DNA of 6,765 nucleotides from Acidimicrobiia bacterium (GCA_019243595.1 JAFAUA010000477.1:1-6765); one strand, 5' to 3'. Positions 1-6,051 are shown, numbered from the stretch's first letter. Made by a program: numbers and translations. Notes: a model not told the origin generated them from the sequence alone.

Positions 1-563
1 ACCACCAGATCTGTGGCAGTGACGAGTGGCGGGCGCTGATGCGCGATTCGATCCTGCCTTCGGCGATCGGCAACGTCGATCTGGGCGACGACATCCTCGA
101 AGTCGGACCCGGGTACGGGGCGACCACCGACGTCCTGTGCGAGCTCCGGGCGCGGTTGACGTCCGTCGAGATCGATGAGGAGCTCGCCGCCTTGTTGGAA
201 GAGCGCTTCGCTTCTAAGTCCAACGTCACGATCGTCCGGGGCGACGCCACCGCCCTCGAATTCCCCGACGGCCGCTTCACAGGGGCGGCGTCGTTCACCA
301 TGCTCCACCACGTGCCGACCCCCGAGCTCCAGGACCGCCTGTTCGCCGAGGTGGGACGCGTGCTGCGGCCCGGCGCCCGCCTCGTCGCCAGCGACGGCGT
401 GTACGACGCGCAGGTCGAGGCCGCCCACGAGGGCGACACCTACAACCCCGTCGACCCCGCCGCCCTCCCTGATCGCCTGCGCGCCGCCGGGTTCGAGGAC
501 ATCGACGTCAGAGTGAGCGACCTCGGCTGGACCGCCGTCGCCACACGCGGCGCGAGTGACTAG
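1..563 (+). CDS. Class I SAM-dependent methyltransferase, 5'-truncated by the window edge
   Basis: This probably transfers a methyl group from S-adenosylmethionine to an unknown small molecule in the cytoplasm. The glycine-rich motif I (EVGPGYG) lies at nt 99-119. It is followed by the acidic strand-end motif VEID at about nt 165-176, an RGDA motif (nt 237-248), and FTMLHHVP, typical of Methyltransf_11 proteins. The frame is open to the first base of the window. Codons before the ATG at 39 read HQICGSDEWRAL, which matches the usual N-terminus of this actinobacterial family, so the real start is probably only a few codons upstream and the ATG at 39 is internal. About 187 codons are visible, close to a full-length small methyltransferase. 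It ends in TAG (561-563), convergent with the propeller gene, whose stop uses the opposite strand of the same bases. The substrate cannot be inferred. The fold is certain, the precise role is not. Confidence 0.88.
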   Translation, partial: HQICGSDEWRALMRDSILPSAIGNVDLGDDILEVGPGYGATTDVLCELRARLTSVEIDEELAALLEERFASKSNVTIVRGDATALEFPDGRFTGAASFTMLHHVPTPELQDRLFAEVGRVLRPGARLVASDGVYDAQVEAAHEGDTYNPVDPAALPDRLRAAGFEDIDVRVSDLGWTAVATRGASD

Positions 564-1414
564 ACGAAGCGGACGGCGGTGATTGGCGCGGGCATGACCC
601 CCGCCTCCCGCCACGTCTTGCCCGCGTCGTCCGATACGTAGACCCGGTTTTCGAAGCCGAGGGCCACCCGGCCGCCGGCGGCGTCGAGGGCGCCGGAGTC
701 GACGTTGCCCTCGAACCTGTCTGGCAGGCCGGCCTCACAACGGGCGAAGCTGCCCGAGCGCGAGCGGTACACGGCGCCGTTTCTCGTGAACGGTCCGTCA
801 GACGCGGACACGAACGTGGTGTCACCGTCGAGGGCCACGGCTCGCAGATAGCTGGCGTGCAACCCGGCCGTCGTCCAGGACCACGATTCGCCGTCCTCGC
901 TCCACCCGAAGCCGACGGCGGCCGCGACCGCTACCTGCCCGTCGTCGCTGGCACGCACCTCGTGCACGTCGGCATCGGGTTCGACGGCGTTGTGCCATGT
1001 GTCGCCCGCGTCGTCGGACCACCACACGCCACCAACGTGGACGTTGACCCACCATCGCTTCGGTCCCACGGCCATCGTGCGGGTGTCCGGCGTCGGGTTG
1101 GCGGGGTTCTCCCAGTCAGCCCGGCCCGGGACCGCCTCGAACGCCGAGACGTCGTGAACCTCGCCGTTCGGCGCGACGATCGCAAGCCGCGCCCCGGTGC
1201 GGCCGACGACGACGGTCCCGTCGGGAAGCACGGCGACGCTCTGGCCGTCGGCCTCGGCAAGCTCGCCCTCGTGAGCGCCGACGATGAACCGGCGGTCGAC
1301 AAGGGCGCACCAGCTGTCCCCGCCGACGGCCAGCGCCGTGACGGCCCTTCCGCCGATGAGCTCGGTGCCGGAGTCGAGGTCGTGGAGGCCATCACTCGTC
1401 CCGATCAGCAGCAT
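560..1414 (-). CDS. BNR/Asp-box beta-propeller protein (sialidase/Ycf48-like fold)
   Basis: A 284-residue protein with no signal peptide or membrane segment, so probably cytoplasmic. At least three Asp-box repeats are visible: SDDAGDTW (residues 133-140), SEDGESW (172-178) and SDDAGKTW (261-268). Each lies in a beta-hairpin-rich stretch with short Gly/Asp turns, and the N-terminal half has weaker repeats of the same kind. Asp boxes stabilise blades of beta-propellers in sialidases, Ycf48/HCF136 and sortilin-like proteins. No sialidase catalytic arginine triad can be recognised, so enzyme activity is not claimed and a binding or scaffold role is more likely. The ATG at 1412-1414 is set by a perfect Shine-Dalgarno (GGAGGTGA) 3 nt upstream, counting from its last base. 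It is transcribed divergently from the TIGR03085 gene and convergently with the methyltransferase. The biological role is unknown. Confidence 0.82.
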   Translation of the reverse strand: MLLIGTSDGLHDLDSGTELIGGRAVTALAVGGDSWCALVDRRFIVGAHEGELAEADGQSVAVLPDGTVVVGRTGARLAIVAPNGEVHDVSAFEAVPGRADWENPANPTPDTRTMAVGPKRWWVNVHVGGVWWSDDAGDTWHNAVEPDADVHEVRASDDGQVAVAAAVGFGWSEDGESWSWTTAGLHASYLRAVALDGDTTFVSASDGPFTRNGAVYRSRSGSFARCEAGLPDRFEGNVDSGALDAAGGRVALGFENRVYVSDDAGKTWREAGVMPAPITAVRFV

Positions 1415-1417
1415 GCG

Positions 1418-1425
1418 TCACCTCC
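1418..1425 (-). promoter_or_regulatory. Strong ribosome binding site for the propeller gene
   Basis: On the minus strand this reads GGAGGTGA, a full match to the anti-Shine-Dalgarno sequence. The GGAGG core ends 6 nt before the ATG at 1414. It fixes that start and contrasts with the plus-strand genes of the window, which lack such a site. Confidence 0.8.
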
Positions 1426-1453
1426 GGCGCGCACGGTATCGCCGCGGCGCGCC

Positions 1454-1459
1454 TACCCT
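1454..1459 (+). promoter_or_regulatory. -10 box (TACCCT) of a probable leaderless promoter
   Basis: TACCCT matches the actinobacterial -10 pattern TANNNT and ends 8 nt before the ATG at 1468. No purine-rich ribosome binding site exists between them, so transcription probably starts at or next to the A of the start codon. No convincing -35 hexamer is visible. This is inferred from sequence pattern only. Confidence 0.5.
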
Positions 1460-1467
1460 CCGCGCCT

Positions 1468-2103
1468 ATGACAGCGCTTCCGCTGGCGAGGCGAGACCGG
1501 CTTGCTCTGTGCGACCTCTTCGACGAGCTTGGCCCGGACGCACCGACGCTGAACGAGGGTTGGACGACGGCCGACCTCGCCGCCCACCTGGTCGCACGGG
1601 ACCGACGTCCGGACAGCGTTCCCGGCCTGGTGATTCCCCCTCTCGCCGGGTGGAGCGAGTACGTGCGCAACGGCGTGTTGCGGCGGCCGTACCGGGATGT
1701 GGTCGAGACGTTGCGTGCCGGACCGCCGAGGTGGTCGCCGTTGCGCTTCCGCGGAGCCGACCGGGCCGGCAACACCCACGAGTTCTTCGTCCATTACGAA
1801 GACGTGCGCCGGTGTCGCCAACGCTGGGAGCCCCGCCACCTCGATGCGGAGGCCGAGGCCGACATCTGGCGCGTCGTGCGTTGGTTCAGCCGCCGAGCCT
1901 TCAAACCGTCGCCGGTCGGCGTGGTGCTGCGGTGGGGTGACGAGGAGATTCGCGCCCACCGCGGGACGTCGCCGGTGACCGCGAGCGGCCCGCCCGGCGA
2001 GCTTCTCCTCTACGCCTTCGGCCGCCAGGACCACGCGCGGGTCGACCTCGACGGCGATGGTGCAGCCGTCGAGGCCTTGGCGGGAACCACGCTGTCCTGG
2101 TGA
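1468..2103 (+). CDS. TIGR03085 family putative metal-binding protein (DinB/mycothiol isomerase-like N-domain)
   Basis: A 211-residue cytoplasmic protein of the actinobacterial TIGR03085 family, related to the mycothiol-dependent maleylpyruvate isomerase N-terminal (DinB-like four-helix) domain. The hallmark LNEGWTTADLAAHLVARDRR lies at residues 28-47, the GPPRWSPLR segment at 85-93, and FFVHYEDVRR at 106-115. His40 together with Glu105 and His109 (an ExxxH pair) occupies positions resembling the His/Glu/His zinc triad known for mycothiol-dependent maleylpyruvate isomerase. The C-terminal GPPGELLLYAFGR segment (about 174-186) is also typical of the family. The reaction and substrate are unknown; a mycothiol-linked function is inference from the fold. 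It is probably translated from a leaderless message. It ends 13 bp from the stop of the convergent small zinc-ribbon gene. Confidence 0.85.
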   Translation: MTALPLARRDRLALCDLFDELGPDAPTLNEGWTTADLAAHLVARDRRPDSVPGLVIPPLAGWSEYVRNGVLRRPYRDVVETLRAGPPRWSPLRFRGADRAGNTHEFFVHYEDVRRCRQRWEPRHLDAEAEADIWRVVRWFSRRAFKPSPVGVVLRWGDEEIRAHRGTSPVTASGPPGELLLYAFGRQDHARVDLDGDGAAVEALAGTTLSW

Positions 2104-2116
2104 TCCACCGAGTCGA

Positions 2117-2293
2117 TCAGTCGGTCTCGACCGGCTTGCCGCACTCGGGGCACACGAAGGGGCGGCGCTTGGCCAGCGCCCGCTTCACCGCCGTGTAGAC
2201 CGGCGGGAACGTGACCTTCGGCAGCTCCCTCGTCGCCTTGACGGTGCCGTGGGTAGGGCAGTCGCCGTGCATGGTCTCGGTCTCGGTCGCCAT
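2117..2293 (-). CDS. 58-residue zinc-ribbon-like protein, third gene of the ABC exporter unit
   Basis: This short gene encodes 58 residues. It starts MATETETMHGDCPTHGTV and ends RPFVCPECGKPVETD. Cys12-x2-His15 near the N-terminus and Cys48-x2-Cys51 near the C-terminus form a credible four-ligand (CxxH...CxxC) zinc site. The intervening 32 residues are basic (many Lys/Arg) with a short predicted helix (about 31-44). There is no membrane segment or signal peptide. The start is supported by an AAAGGAG site 7 nt upstream. It lies 37 nt after the stop of the ABC permease on the same strand, so it is probably cotranscribed as the last gene of ATPase-permease-zinc protein. Zinc binding is inferred from the Cys/His spacing; the function is unknown. 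It could be a conserved actinobacterial orphan or a small partner or regulator of the exporter. Confidence 0.78.
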   Translation of the reverse strand: MATETETMHGDCPTHGTVKATRELPKVTFPPVYTAVKRALAKRRPFVCPECGKPVETD

Positions 2294-2300
2294 CTCTGTT

Positions 2301-2307
2301 CTCCTTT
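2301..2307 (-). promoter_or_regulatory. Ribosome binding site of the small zinc-ribbon gene
   Basis: The minus strand reads AAAGGAG with 7 nt before the ATG at 2293. This optimal site in the 37-nt gap after the permease stop is the main evidence, besides the Cys motifs, that the 58-codon frame is translated. Confidence 0.75.
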
Positions 2308-2330
2308 GATCTCGAAGTCTCTCGAAGGGG

Positions 2331-3110
2331 TCAGCGGCCCAGCGGGAACCAGGTGAAGCGCCGGAGAGCGACGAAGAGCCCGGCGGCGCCCCATGCGGCC
2401 ACGATCAGTAGGTCGACGCCCGCGAAGCCCGCGCCGCGGGTGTGCGGGTTGTAGGCGGTCAGCAGGGCAGCGGCCAGGTGGCGCACCGGGAACACGGAGG
2501 CCACGTTGAGCAACCAGTGCGGCAGCGAGCTGACCGGCACGAACACGCCGGAGATGAAGTACAGCGGCAGCATCACGGCCTGGGTGATCGGCTGGGCGGC
2601 GTCCTCGTCGTGGATCACGGACGCCAGGGCGAACCCGAGGCAGCAGAACGCCAAGGTGCCGACGATGATCGTCACGACGAGAGCGGGAGCCGTGCGGGCG
2701 ACGACGTGCGCGCCGTAGAACACCCAGCCGATCCCGAGCAGCAGGGCGGCGATGCCGAGGGCAGTGACGACCGCGGTCAGCGAACGACCGGCGATCACCG
2801 CGGCGGCGGGCACTGGCGTCGCCCGTCGCCGCTTGAGCACCCCGGACTCGCGTTGGGCGGTCACCGAGATCACCAGGTTGACGAAGGCGGCGGCAATGAT
2901 GCCGAGTGCGATGATGCCGGGCACGTAGTACACCGACGTGTCGATGCGCCCGCCGGCGATCTTCACCGTTCGGTCGGTGCCGCCCCCGAACACCGACGCG
3001 AAGATCACGAGGAACAACACGGGCAAGGCCAGCGTGAAGAAGCGGCTCTGGGGATTGCGCCAGAAGGCGCGGACGTCGTAGCGGAACTGGTGGACGGACA
3101 TGGCGATCAT
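2331..3110 (-). CDS. ABC-2 type permease (DrrB-like exporter membrane subunit)
   Basis: A 259-residue integral membrane subunit that would pair with the adjacent ATPase to export a substrate, probably an antibiotic, lipid or other hydrophobic compound. Six hydrophobic segments are visible at about residues 25-41, 62-85, 107-130, 142-165, 174-195 and 228-247. The cytoplasmic loop RESGVLKRRRATPVP (87-101) after segment 2 is the characteristic ABC-2 coupling region, and the N-terminal amphipathic stretch (FRYDVRAFWRNPQ, 9-21) is typical of DrrB/NodJ-like proteins. The ATG at 3110 overlaps the ATPase stop as ATGA, implying translational coupling, and a G-run (six Gs) lies about 8 nt upstream. A second in-frame ATG at 3101 has no ribosome site. 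The length is normal for the family. The substrate cannot be read from the sequence. Confidence 0.92.
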   Translation of the reverse strand: MIAMSVHQFRYDVRAFWRNPQSRFFTLALPVLFLVIFASVFGGGTDRTVKIAGGRIDTSVYYVPGIIALGIIAAAFVNLVISVTAQRESGVLKRRRATPVPAAAVIAGRSLTAVVTALGIAALLLGIGWVFYGAHVVARTAPALVVTIIVGTLAFCCLGFALASVIHDEDAAQPITQAVMLPLYFISGVFVPVSSLPHWLLNVASVFPVRHLAAALLTAYNPHTRGAGFAGVDLLIVAAWGAAGLFVALRRFTWFPLGR

Positions 3111-4078
3111 CGGTGGGTCCCCCCGGTTGGCGCGGTCAGTGACAGGTAGACGTCTTCGAGGGTCGGCCGGCGGACGTCGAGGTCGGGCAGGTCGAACCCC
3201 CGGCCCAGCGCCCAGTCGGCGAGCATCTGCACGTGTAGGAGTGGGGTCTCGCTGCGGATGACAGCTCCGCCGCTCGGCTGGGTCTCGGCGAGCGGACGCA
3301 GTCCGGCAGGAAGGTTGCGCACCGCCACGCCATCGGGAAGCGTGAAGCGGATGGCGGCGGTCATGTGGTCACGGCCACCGAGGGTTTGCGGTGTGCCCTC
3401 GGCGACGATTTCGCCATCGGCGATGACGGCGATGCGGTCGGCGAGGTACTCGGCTTCGTCCATGTAGTGGGTCGTGAGGAATACGGTCTTGCCGAGCTCG
3501 CGCAGGCCGGCGACGACCTCCCACGCGGCCCGGCGGGCCGAGGGGTCGAAGCCGGTCGTGGGCTCGTCGAGGAAGATCAGCTCGGGATCGCCGATCAGGG
3601 CCAAGGCGACGTCGAGGCGGCGGCGCTGGCCGCCCGAGAGTGAGCCGCCCAGCGCGCCCGCCTTCTCGGACAAACCGACGAGAGCGATGGTCTCGCCGAT
3701 GTCGCGCGGCGTGCGGTAGTAGCCGGCGTAGAGCTCGAGGCACTCGCGCACCGACAGGCCGGGCTCGACGGCCGACTCCTGGAGCACAACGCCCACCCGG
3801 TCACGCCACTCGGCGCCGGCATCGGCCGGGTCGACGCCGAGGACGCTGACCTCGCCGGCCGTTCGGGAACGGAAGCCCTCGAGGATCTCGACGGTCGTCG
3901 TCTTTCCGGCGCCGTTGGGGCCGAGGAAGGCGAAGATCTCGCCGTGGCGCACCTCGAGGTCGATGCCCTTGACCGCCTGGTACCGGCCGTAGCGCTTCGC
4001 GAGCCCCCGCACGCTGATCACGGGCGCACCCGGCTCGGCCATGCGTCCCATGTCGAGTGTGGTGTCGGTGTCGATCAT
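3107..4078 (-). CDS. ABC transporter ATP-binding protein (DrrA-like)
   Basis: A cytoplasmic ATPase of 323 residues that powers the ABC-2 exporter. All nucleotide-binding motifs are intact: Walker A GPNGAGKT (53-60), Q-loop Gln100 in VLQES, signature LSGGQ (147-151), Walker B LIFLDEP (167-173) with catalytic Glu172, D-loop GFDPSA, and the switch His204 in TTHYMDEAE. The C-terminal 85 or so residues form the extension seen in DrrA-type drug exporters, ending with PTLEDVYLSLT. The open frame continues upstream to 4288, but that part would run through the palindromic intergenic region and into the divergent kinase gene and has no family resemblance. I chose ATG 4078 (MIDTDTT), with GGGAGG 14 nt upstream. 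ATGs at 4051 and 4042 are alternatives, since homology begins only around VISVRGLAKRYG. First gene of a minus-strand operon. Confidence 0.93.
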   Translation of the reverse strand: MIDTDTTLDMGRMAEPGAPVISVRGLAKRYGRYQAVKGIDLEVRHGEIFAFLGPNGAGKTTTVEILEGFRSRTAGEVSVLGVDPADAGAEWRDRVGVVLQESAVEPGLSVRECLELYAGYYRTPRDIGETIALVGLSEKAGALGGSLSGGQRRRLDVALALIGDPELIFLDEPTTGFDPSARRAAWEVVAGLRELGKTVFLTTHYMDEAEYLADRIAVIADGEIVAEGTPQTLGGRDHMTAAIRFTLPDGVAVRNLPAGLRPLAETQPSGGAVIRSETPLLHVQMLADWALGRGFDLPDLDVRRPTLEDVYLSLTAPTGGTHR

Positions 4079-4133
4079 GAACCGAGCATGCGCCTCCCAG
4101 GCCGACCGGTCATCGGCGCCGCGGTGGAACTTT

Positions 4134-4155
4134 GTCTCCACCCGTGGGTGGAGAC
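4134..4155. promoter_or_regulatory. 22-bp perfect palindrome between exporter and two-component genes (candidate operator)
   Basis: The left arm GTCTCCACCC (4134-4143) and right arm GGGTGGAGAC (4146-4155) are exact reverse complements around a GT centre. The site lies in the 142-bp gap between the divergent ABC ATPase (start 4078) and histidine kinase (start 4221). NarL/LuxR-type regulators bind inverted repeats as dimers, and the adjacent response regulator is the obvious candidate. Its centre lies about 76 bp upstream of the kinase start and 66 bp upstream of the ATPase start, so it could serve both. No U-tract follows on either strand, so a terminator is unlikely. That it binds a protein is inference. 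Confidence 0.65.
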
Positions 4156-4192
4156 GGCCGCGCTCAGGATCCACCCAGCCGCCGGAGACGGC
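4150..4192 (+). repeat. Direct repeat GGAGACGGC, marking a degenerate second copy of the palindrome
   Basis: GGAGACGGC occurs at 4150-4158, extending the right arm of the palindrome, and again at 4184-4192. Each copy is preceded by a CCACCC block (4138-4143 and 4171-4176), 6 or 7 nt before it. The second array therefore looks like a decayed or weaker copy of the first, shifted by 33-34 bp (about three helical turns). It overlaps the place where the kinase -35 element should be. Confidence 0.5.
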
Positions 4193-4207
4193 AGCGGGGG
4201 CCGGCCG

Positions 4208-4213
4208 TACAGT
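4208..4213 (+). promoter_or_regulatory. -10 box (TACAGT) of a probable leaderless promoter for the histidine kinase
   Basis: TACAGT fits TANNNT and ends 7 nt before the GTG at 4221, with no ribosome binding site between. Transcription would start at the GTG itself. The 17-bp-spaced -35 position (4185-4190) is GAGACG, unlike a consensus -35, which fits a promoter that needs an activator. It lies inside the second repeat copy. Confidence 0.55.
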
Positions 4214-4220
4214 TTTCGCG

Positions 4221-5384
4221 GTGAGCGCACCGCTGGCGTACGAGCAGCACGTGGCGCCGAGATGGGTGCGCCCGCTGGCGGTGTTCATCGTCGGCTTCGT
4301 CAGTGTGGCTGCGTTTCAGACGAAGCCGGGGCCCGGCGTGCACGGCGAGCACCTCGCCGTGACGGTTGCGCTCATCGGGTTGGCGGTCGGCACGATCTCG
4401 ATGGTCCGGCTCCCGGGCGCCTCCGCTCGCTTCGTCTTGCTGGTGGTAGGCGTGGCCGTGCTGTCATCGGCCGCGCTCGTCGGCCTGCAACCGAACGGTC
4501 CTGGGTTCCTGGGCATGTTCCCGGCCGTGAGCGGCGCCGCTCTCCGCCTCCCCGACCGACTGAGCGGCGCGGTAACGCTGTTCGCCGTCGCCGCTCTGGC
4601 AGTCGCATGGGCCCTCGCGGGGAACCGCTCCGTCGATGGCATCGTCCTGAACGAGATCGGCGTCGTCGCCTTCTACATCCTGTCGATGTTCGCCCGCCGT
4701 TACCGCGAGAGCACCGAGCACGCACATCAGCTGCTGAAGGAGCTCGAACAATCGCGCGCCGCCCAGGCCGAGGCGGCCGCGCTCAACGAGCGCCAACGGC
4801 TGGCCCGCGAGATGCACGACGTACTGGCCCACTCGCTTTCGGGCCTCGTGCTGAACCTGGAGGGCGCCCGACTCCTCTCCGAGCGCGAGGCATCCGACGG
4901 TGAGCTGACGCGGTCGATCGAACGTGCCCACAGGCTCGCCAAGACCGGCCTGGAGGAGGCGCGGCGGGCGATCGGCATGCTGCGCGGTGACGACTTGCCG
5001 GGCCCGGACGGACTGGTTGCCCTCGCTGCCGAATTCCAAGACGACACGGGAGTGGCATGCATCTTCGACGTCGACGGTGAGGAGCGCGAGCTCGGAAGCG
5101 ACGCTCGGCTGACGCTCTACCGCGTCGCCCAGGAGGCGCTCACCAACATTCGCAAGCACGCCAGCGCGCAGCGGGTTGCCGTGCACCTTGTATATGAGGC
5201 GTCGGGCACCCGACTCATCGTCGAAGACGTCTCCAAGGTGGGCGACGGCGAACGCCCGCTGTCGAGCGCGGGCGCCGGCTATGGACTAACGGGGATGCGG
5301 GAGCGGGCCGCCCTGCTCGGGGGCACGCTGACGGCAGGGCCGACCGAGTCGGGGTTCCGCGTAGAGCTGTGGGTGCCGGCGTGA
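4221..5384 (+). CDS. Membrane sensor histidine kinase, NarL/DesK type (HisKA_3)
   Basis: A 387-residue sensor kinase that autophosphorylates on histidine and passes phosphate to the next gene product. Hydrophobic segments at about residues 16-32, 44-62, 71-89, 95-110, 117-134 and 140-157 make a membrane-embedded sensor with almost no extracytoplasmic domain. An amphipathic linker or coiled coil (about 162-195) follows. The dimerisation/phosphotransfer motif AREMHDVLAHSL places the phospho-acceptor at His199. The HATPase region has the N-box QEALTNIRKH with Asn309 and the G2 region GYGLTGMRERA (353-363). The usual DxGxG G1 box is degenerate (VEDVSKVG), retaining the Asp but not the glycines. 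The GTG at 4221 is preferred because of the TACAGT box 7 nt upstream; the frame is open back to 4041, but that 60-codon stretch crosses the palindrome and is Arg/Ser-rich with no family match. It overlaps the regulator gene by GTGA. The signal is unknown; membrane-active drugs or envelope stress are reasonable guesses from the exporter context. Confidence 0.92.
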   Translation: MSAPLAYEQHVAPRWVRPLAVFIVGFVSVAAFQTKPGPGVHGEHLAVTVALIGLAVGTISMVRLPGASARFVLLVVGVAVLSSAALVGLQPNGPGFLGMFPAVSGAALRLPDRLSGAVTLFAVAALAVAWALAGNRSVDGIVLNEIGVVAFYILSMFARRYRESTEHAHQLLKELEQSRAAQAEAAALNERQRLAREMHDVLAHSLSGLVLNLEGARLLSEREASDGELTRSIERAHRLAKTGLEEARRAIGMLRGDDLPGPDGLVALAAEFQDDTGVACIFDVDGEERELGSDARLTLYRVAQEALTNIRKHASAQRVAVHLVYEASGTRLIVEDVSKVGDGERPLSSAGAGYGLTGMRERAALLGGTLTAGPTESGFRVELWVPA

Positions 5385-6046
5385 GCGAGACGATCCGCGT
5401 CCTGCTGGCCGACGACCAGCGCGTGGTCCGCGAAGGACTGGCCACCCTTTTGGGACTCGTCGCGGGCGTGGACGTCGTCGGTACCGCAGCTGACGGCGAC
5501 GAGGCAGTCGCGCTTGCGCGCGAGCTCCGACCCGACGTTGTGCTCATGGACCTGCGCATGCCCAACTGCGACGGTGTCGAGGCCACCCGCCGGCTACGAG
5601 ATCTCGACGCCGATACCCGCGTGCTGATCCTCACGACCTACGCCGACGACCGTTCGGTGATCGACGCCCTGCGTGCAGGAGCGCGTGGATACCTCACCAA
5701 GGACGCGGGTGCAGAGGAGATTCGGGAGGCGCTGCTCCAGGTCGTCGGTGGTCACGCCGTTATCGATCCCGCCGTGCAGCACCACCTGATCGACGCCATC
5801 GCCGGCGGCGAGCCGTCCCACGCCGACAAGGCAGACCAGCAGCGCCATCTCCCCGACGGCCTGACCGCCCGCGAGGCCGAAGTGCTCGGGCTGATCGCGC
5901 AAGGCCTGTCGAACGCCGAGATCGCCGACCGTCTGGTCGTCAGCGAGACGACGGTCAAGAGCCACATCAACCATCTCTTCGCCAAGACCGGCGTCCGCGA
6001 CCGCGCCCAGGCCGTCAAGTACGCCTACGACCACGGCCTGAGCTGA
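5381..6046 (+). CDS. NarL/FixJ-family response regulator with LuxR-type HTH
   Basis: A 221-residue cytoplasmic transcription factor. The receiver domain (about 4-120) carries the acidic pair Asp11/Asp12, phospho-acceptor Asp57 in VVLMDLRMP, Thr85/Thr86 and Lys107 in GYLTKDAG, all the residues needed for phosphorylation. A linker rich in His/Asp/Gln (about 142-159) leads to a C-terminal LuxR helix-turn-helix (161-221) with LTAREAEVLGLIAQGLSNAEIA and the recognition-helix segment SETTVKSHINHLF. The GTG at 5381 overlaps the kinase stop (TGA 5382-5384), so translation is coupled and the pair is cognate. An in-frame GTG at 5369 is possible, but homology starts at about TIRVLLADD. The likely target is the palindrome at 4134-4155 upstream of its own operon and the divergent exporter. 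The regulon is inference. Confidence 0.94.
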   Translation: MSETIRVLLADDQRVVREGLATLLGLVAGVDVVGTAADGDEAVALARELRPDVVLMDLRMPNCDGVEATRRLRDLDADTRVLILTTYADDRSVIDALRAGARGYLTKDAGAEEIREALLQVVGGHAVIDPAVQHHLIDAIAGGEPSHADKADQQRHLPDGLTAREAEVLGLIAQGLSNAEIADRLVVSETTVKSHINHLFAKTGVRDRAQAVKYAYDHGLS

Positions 6047-6051
6047 CCGGC

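Noticed and set aside
1433..1438. TACCGT on the minus strand as a -10 box for the propeller gene
   Set aside because: It would start transcription at about the first base of the ribosome site, leaving almost no leader. Too uncertain to annotate.
857..1471. 204-codon plus-strand frame opposite the propeller gene
   Set aside because: The propeller frame has clear repeated Asp boxes and a perfect ribosome site. The opposite frame is a Pro/Arg/Val-rich shadow typical of high-GC DNA.
2101..2119. TGATC/GATCA inverted repeat at the convergent gene ends
   Set aside because: The 5-bp stem arises largely from the two facing TGA stop codons. It is too short and lacks a T-tract, so it is not a supported terminator.
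2310..2327. TCTCGAAG repeated with a 10-bp period between the permease and the small gene
   Set aside because: Only two copies, next to a coding end. Most likely a small chance duplication, with no sign of function.
2442..3149. 235-codon plus-strand frame opposite the permease
   Set aside because: Its His/Gly/Asp/Gln-rich composition is the antisense image of a hydrophobic membrane protein; no ribosome site or family motif.
4041..4220. Open reading frame extension of the histidine kinase by 60 codons
   Set aside because: It overlaps the ATPase start and the operator region and is Arg/Ser-rich without membrane character. The GTG at 4221 with a -10 box fits better.
4079..4288. Open reading frame extension of the ABC ATPase by 70 codons
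   Set aside because: It would cross the palindrome and overlap the start of the divergent kinase, and its sequence has no resemblance to ABC ATPase N-termini.
3944..4903. 319-codon plus-strand frame across the ATPase start and kinase gene
   Set aside because: It is an Arg/Gly/Pro-rich shadow overlapping two well-supported genes in other frames.
4464..5186. 240-codon minus-strand frame inside the kinase gene
   Set aside because: Antisense to the HisKA_3 and HATPase motifs, with no recognisable motif of its own.
5369..5380. Earlier GTG start for the response regulator
   Set aside because: It would add four residues (MGAG) outside the receiver fold. The GTG at 5381 gives the standard 4-nt overlap with the kinase stop.
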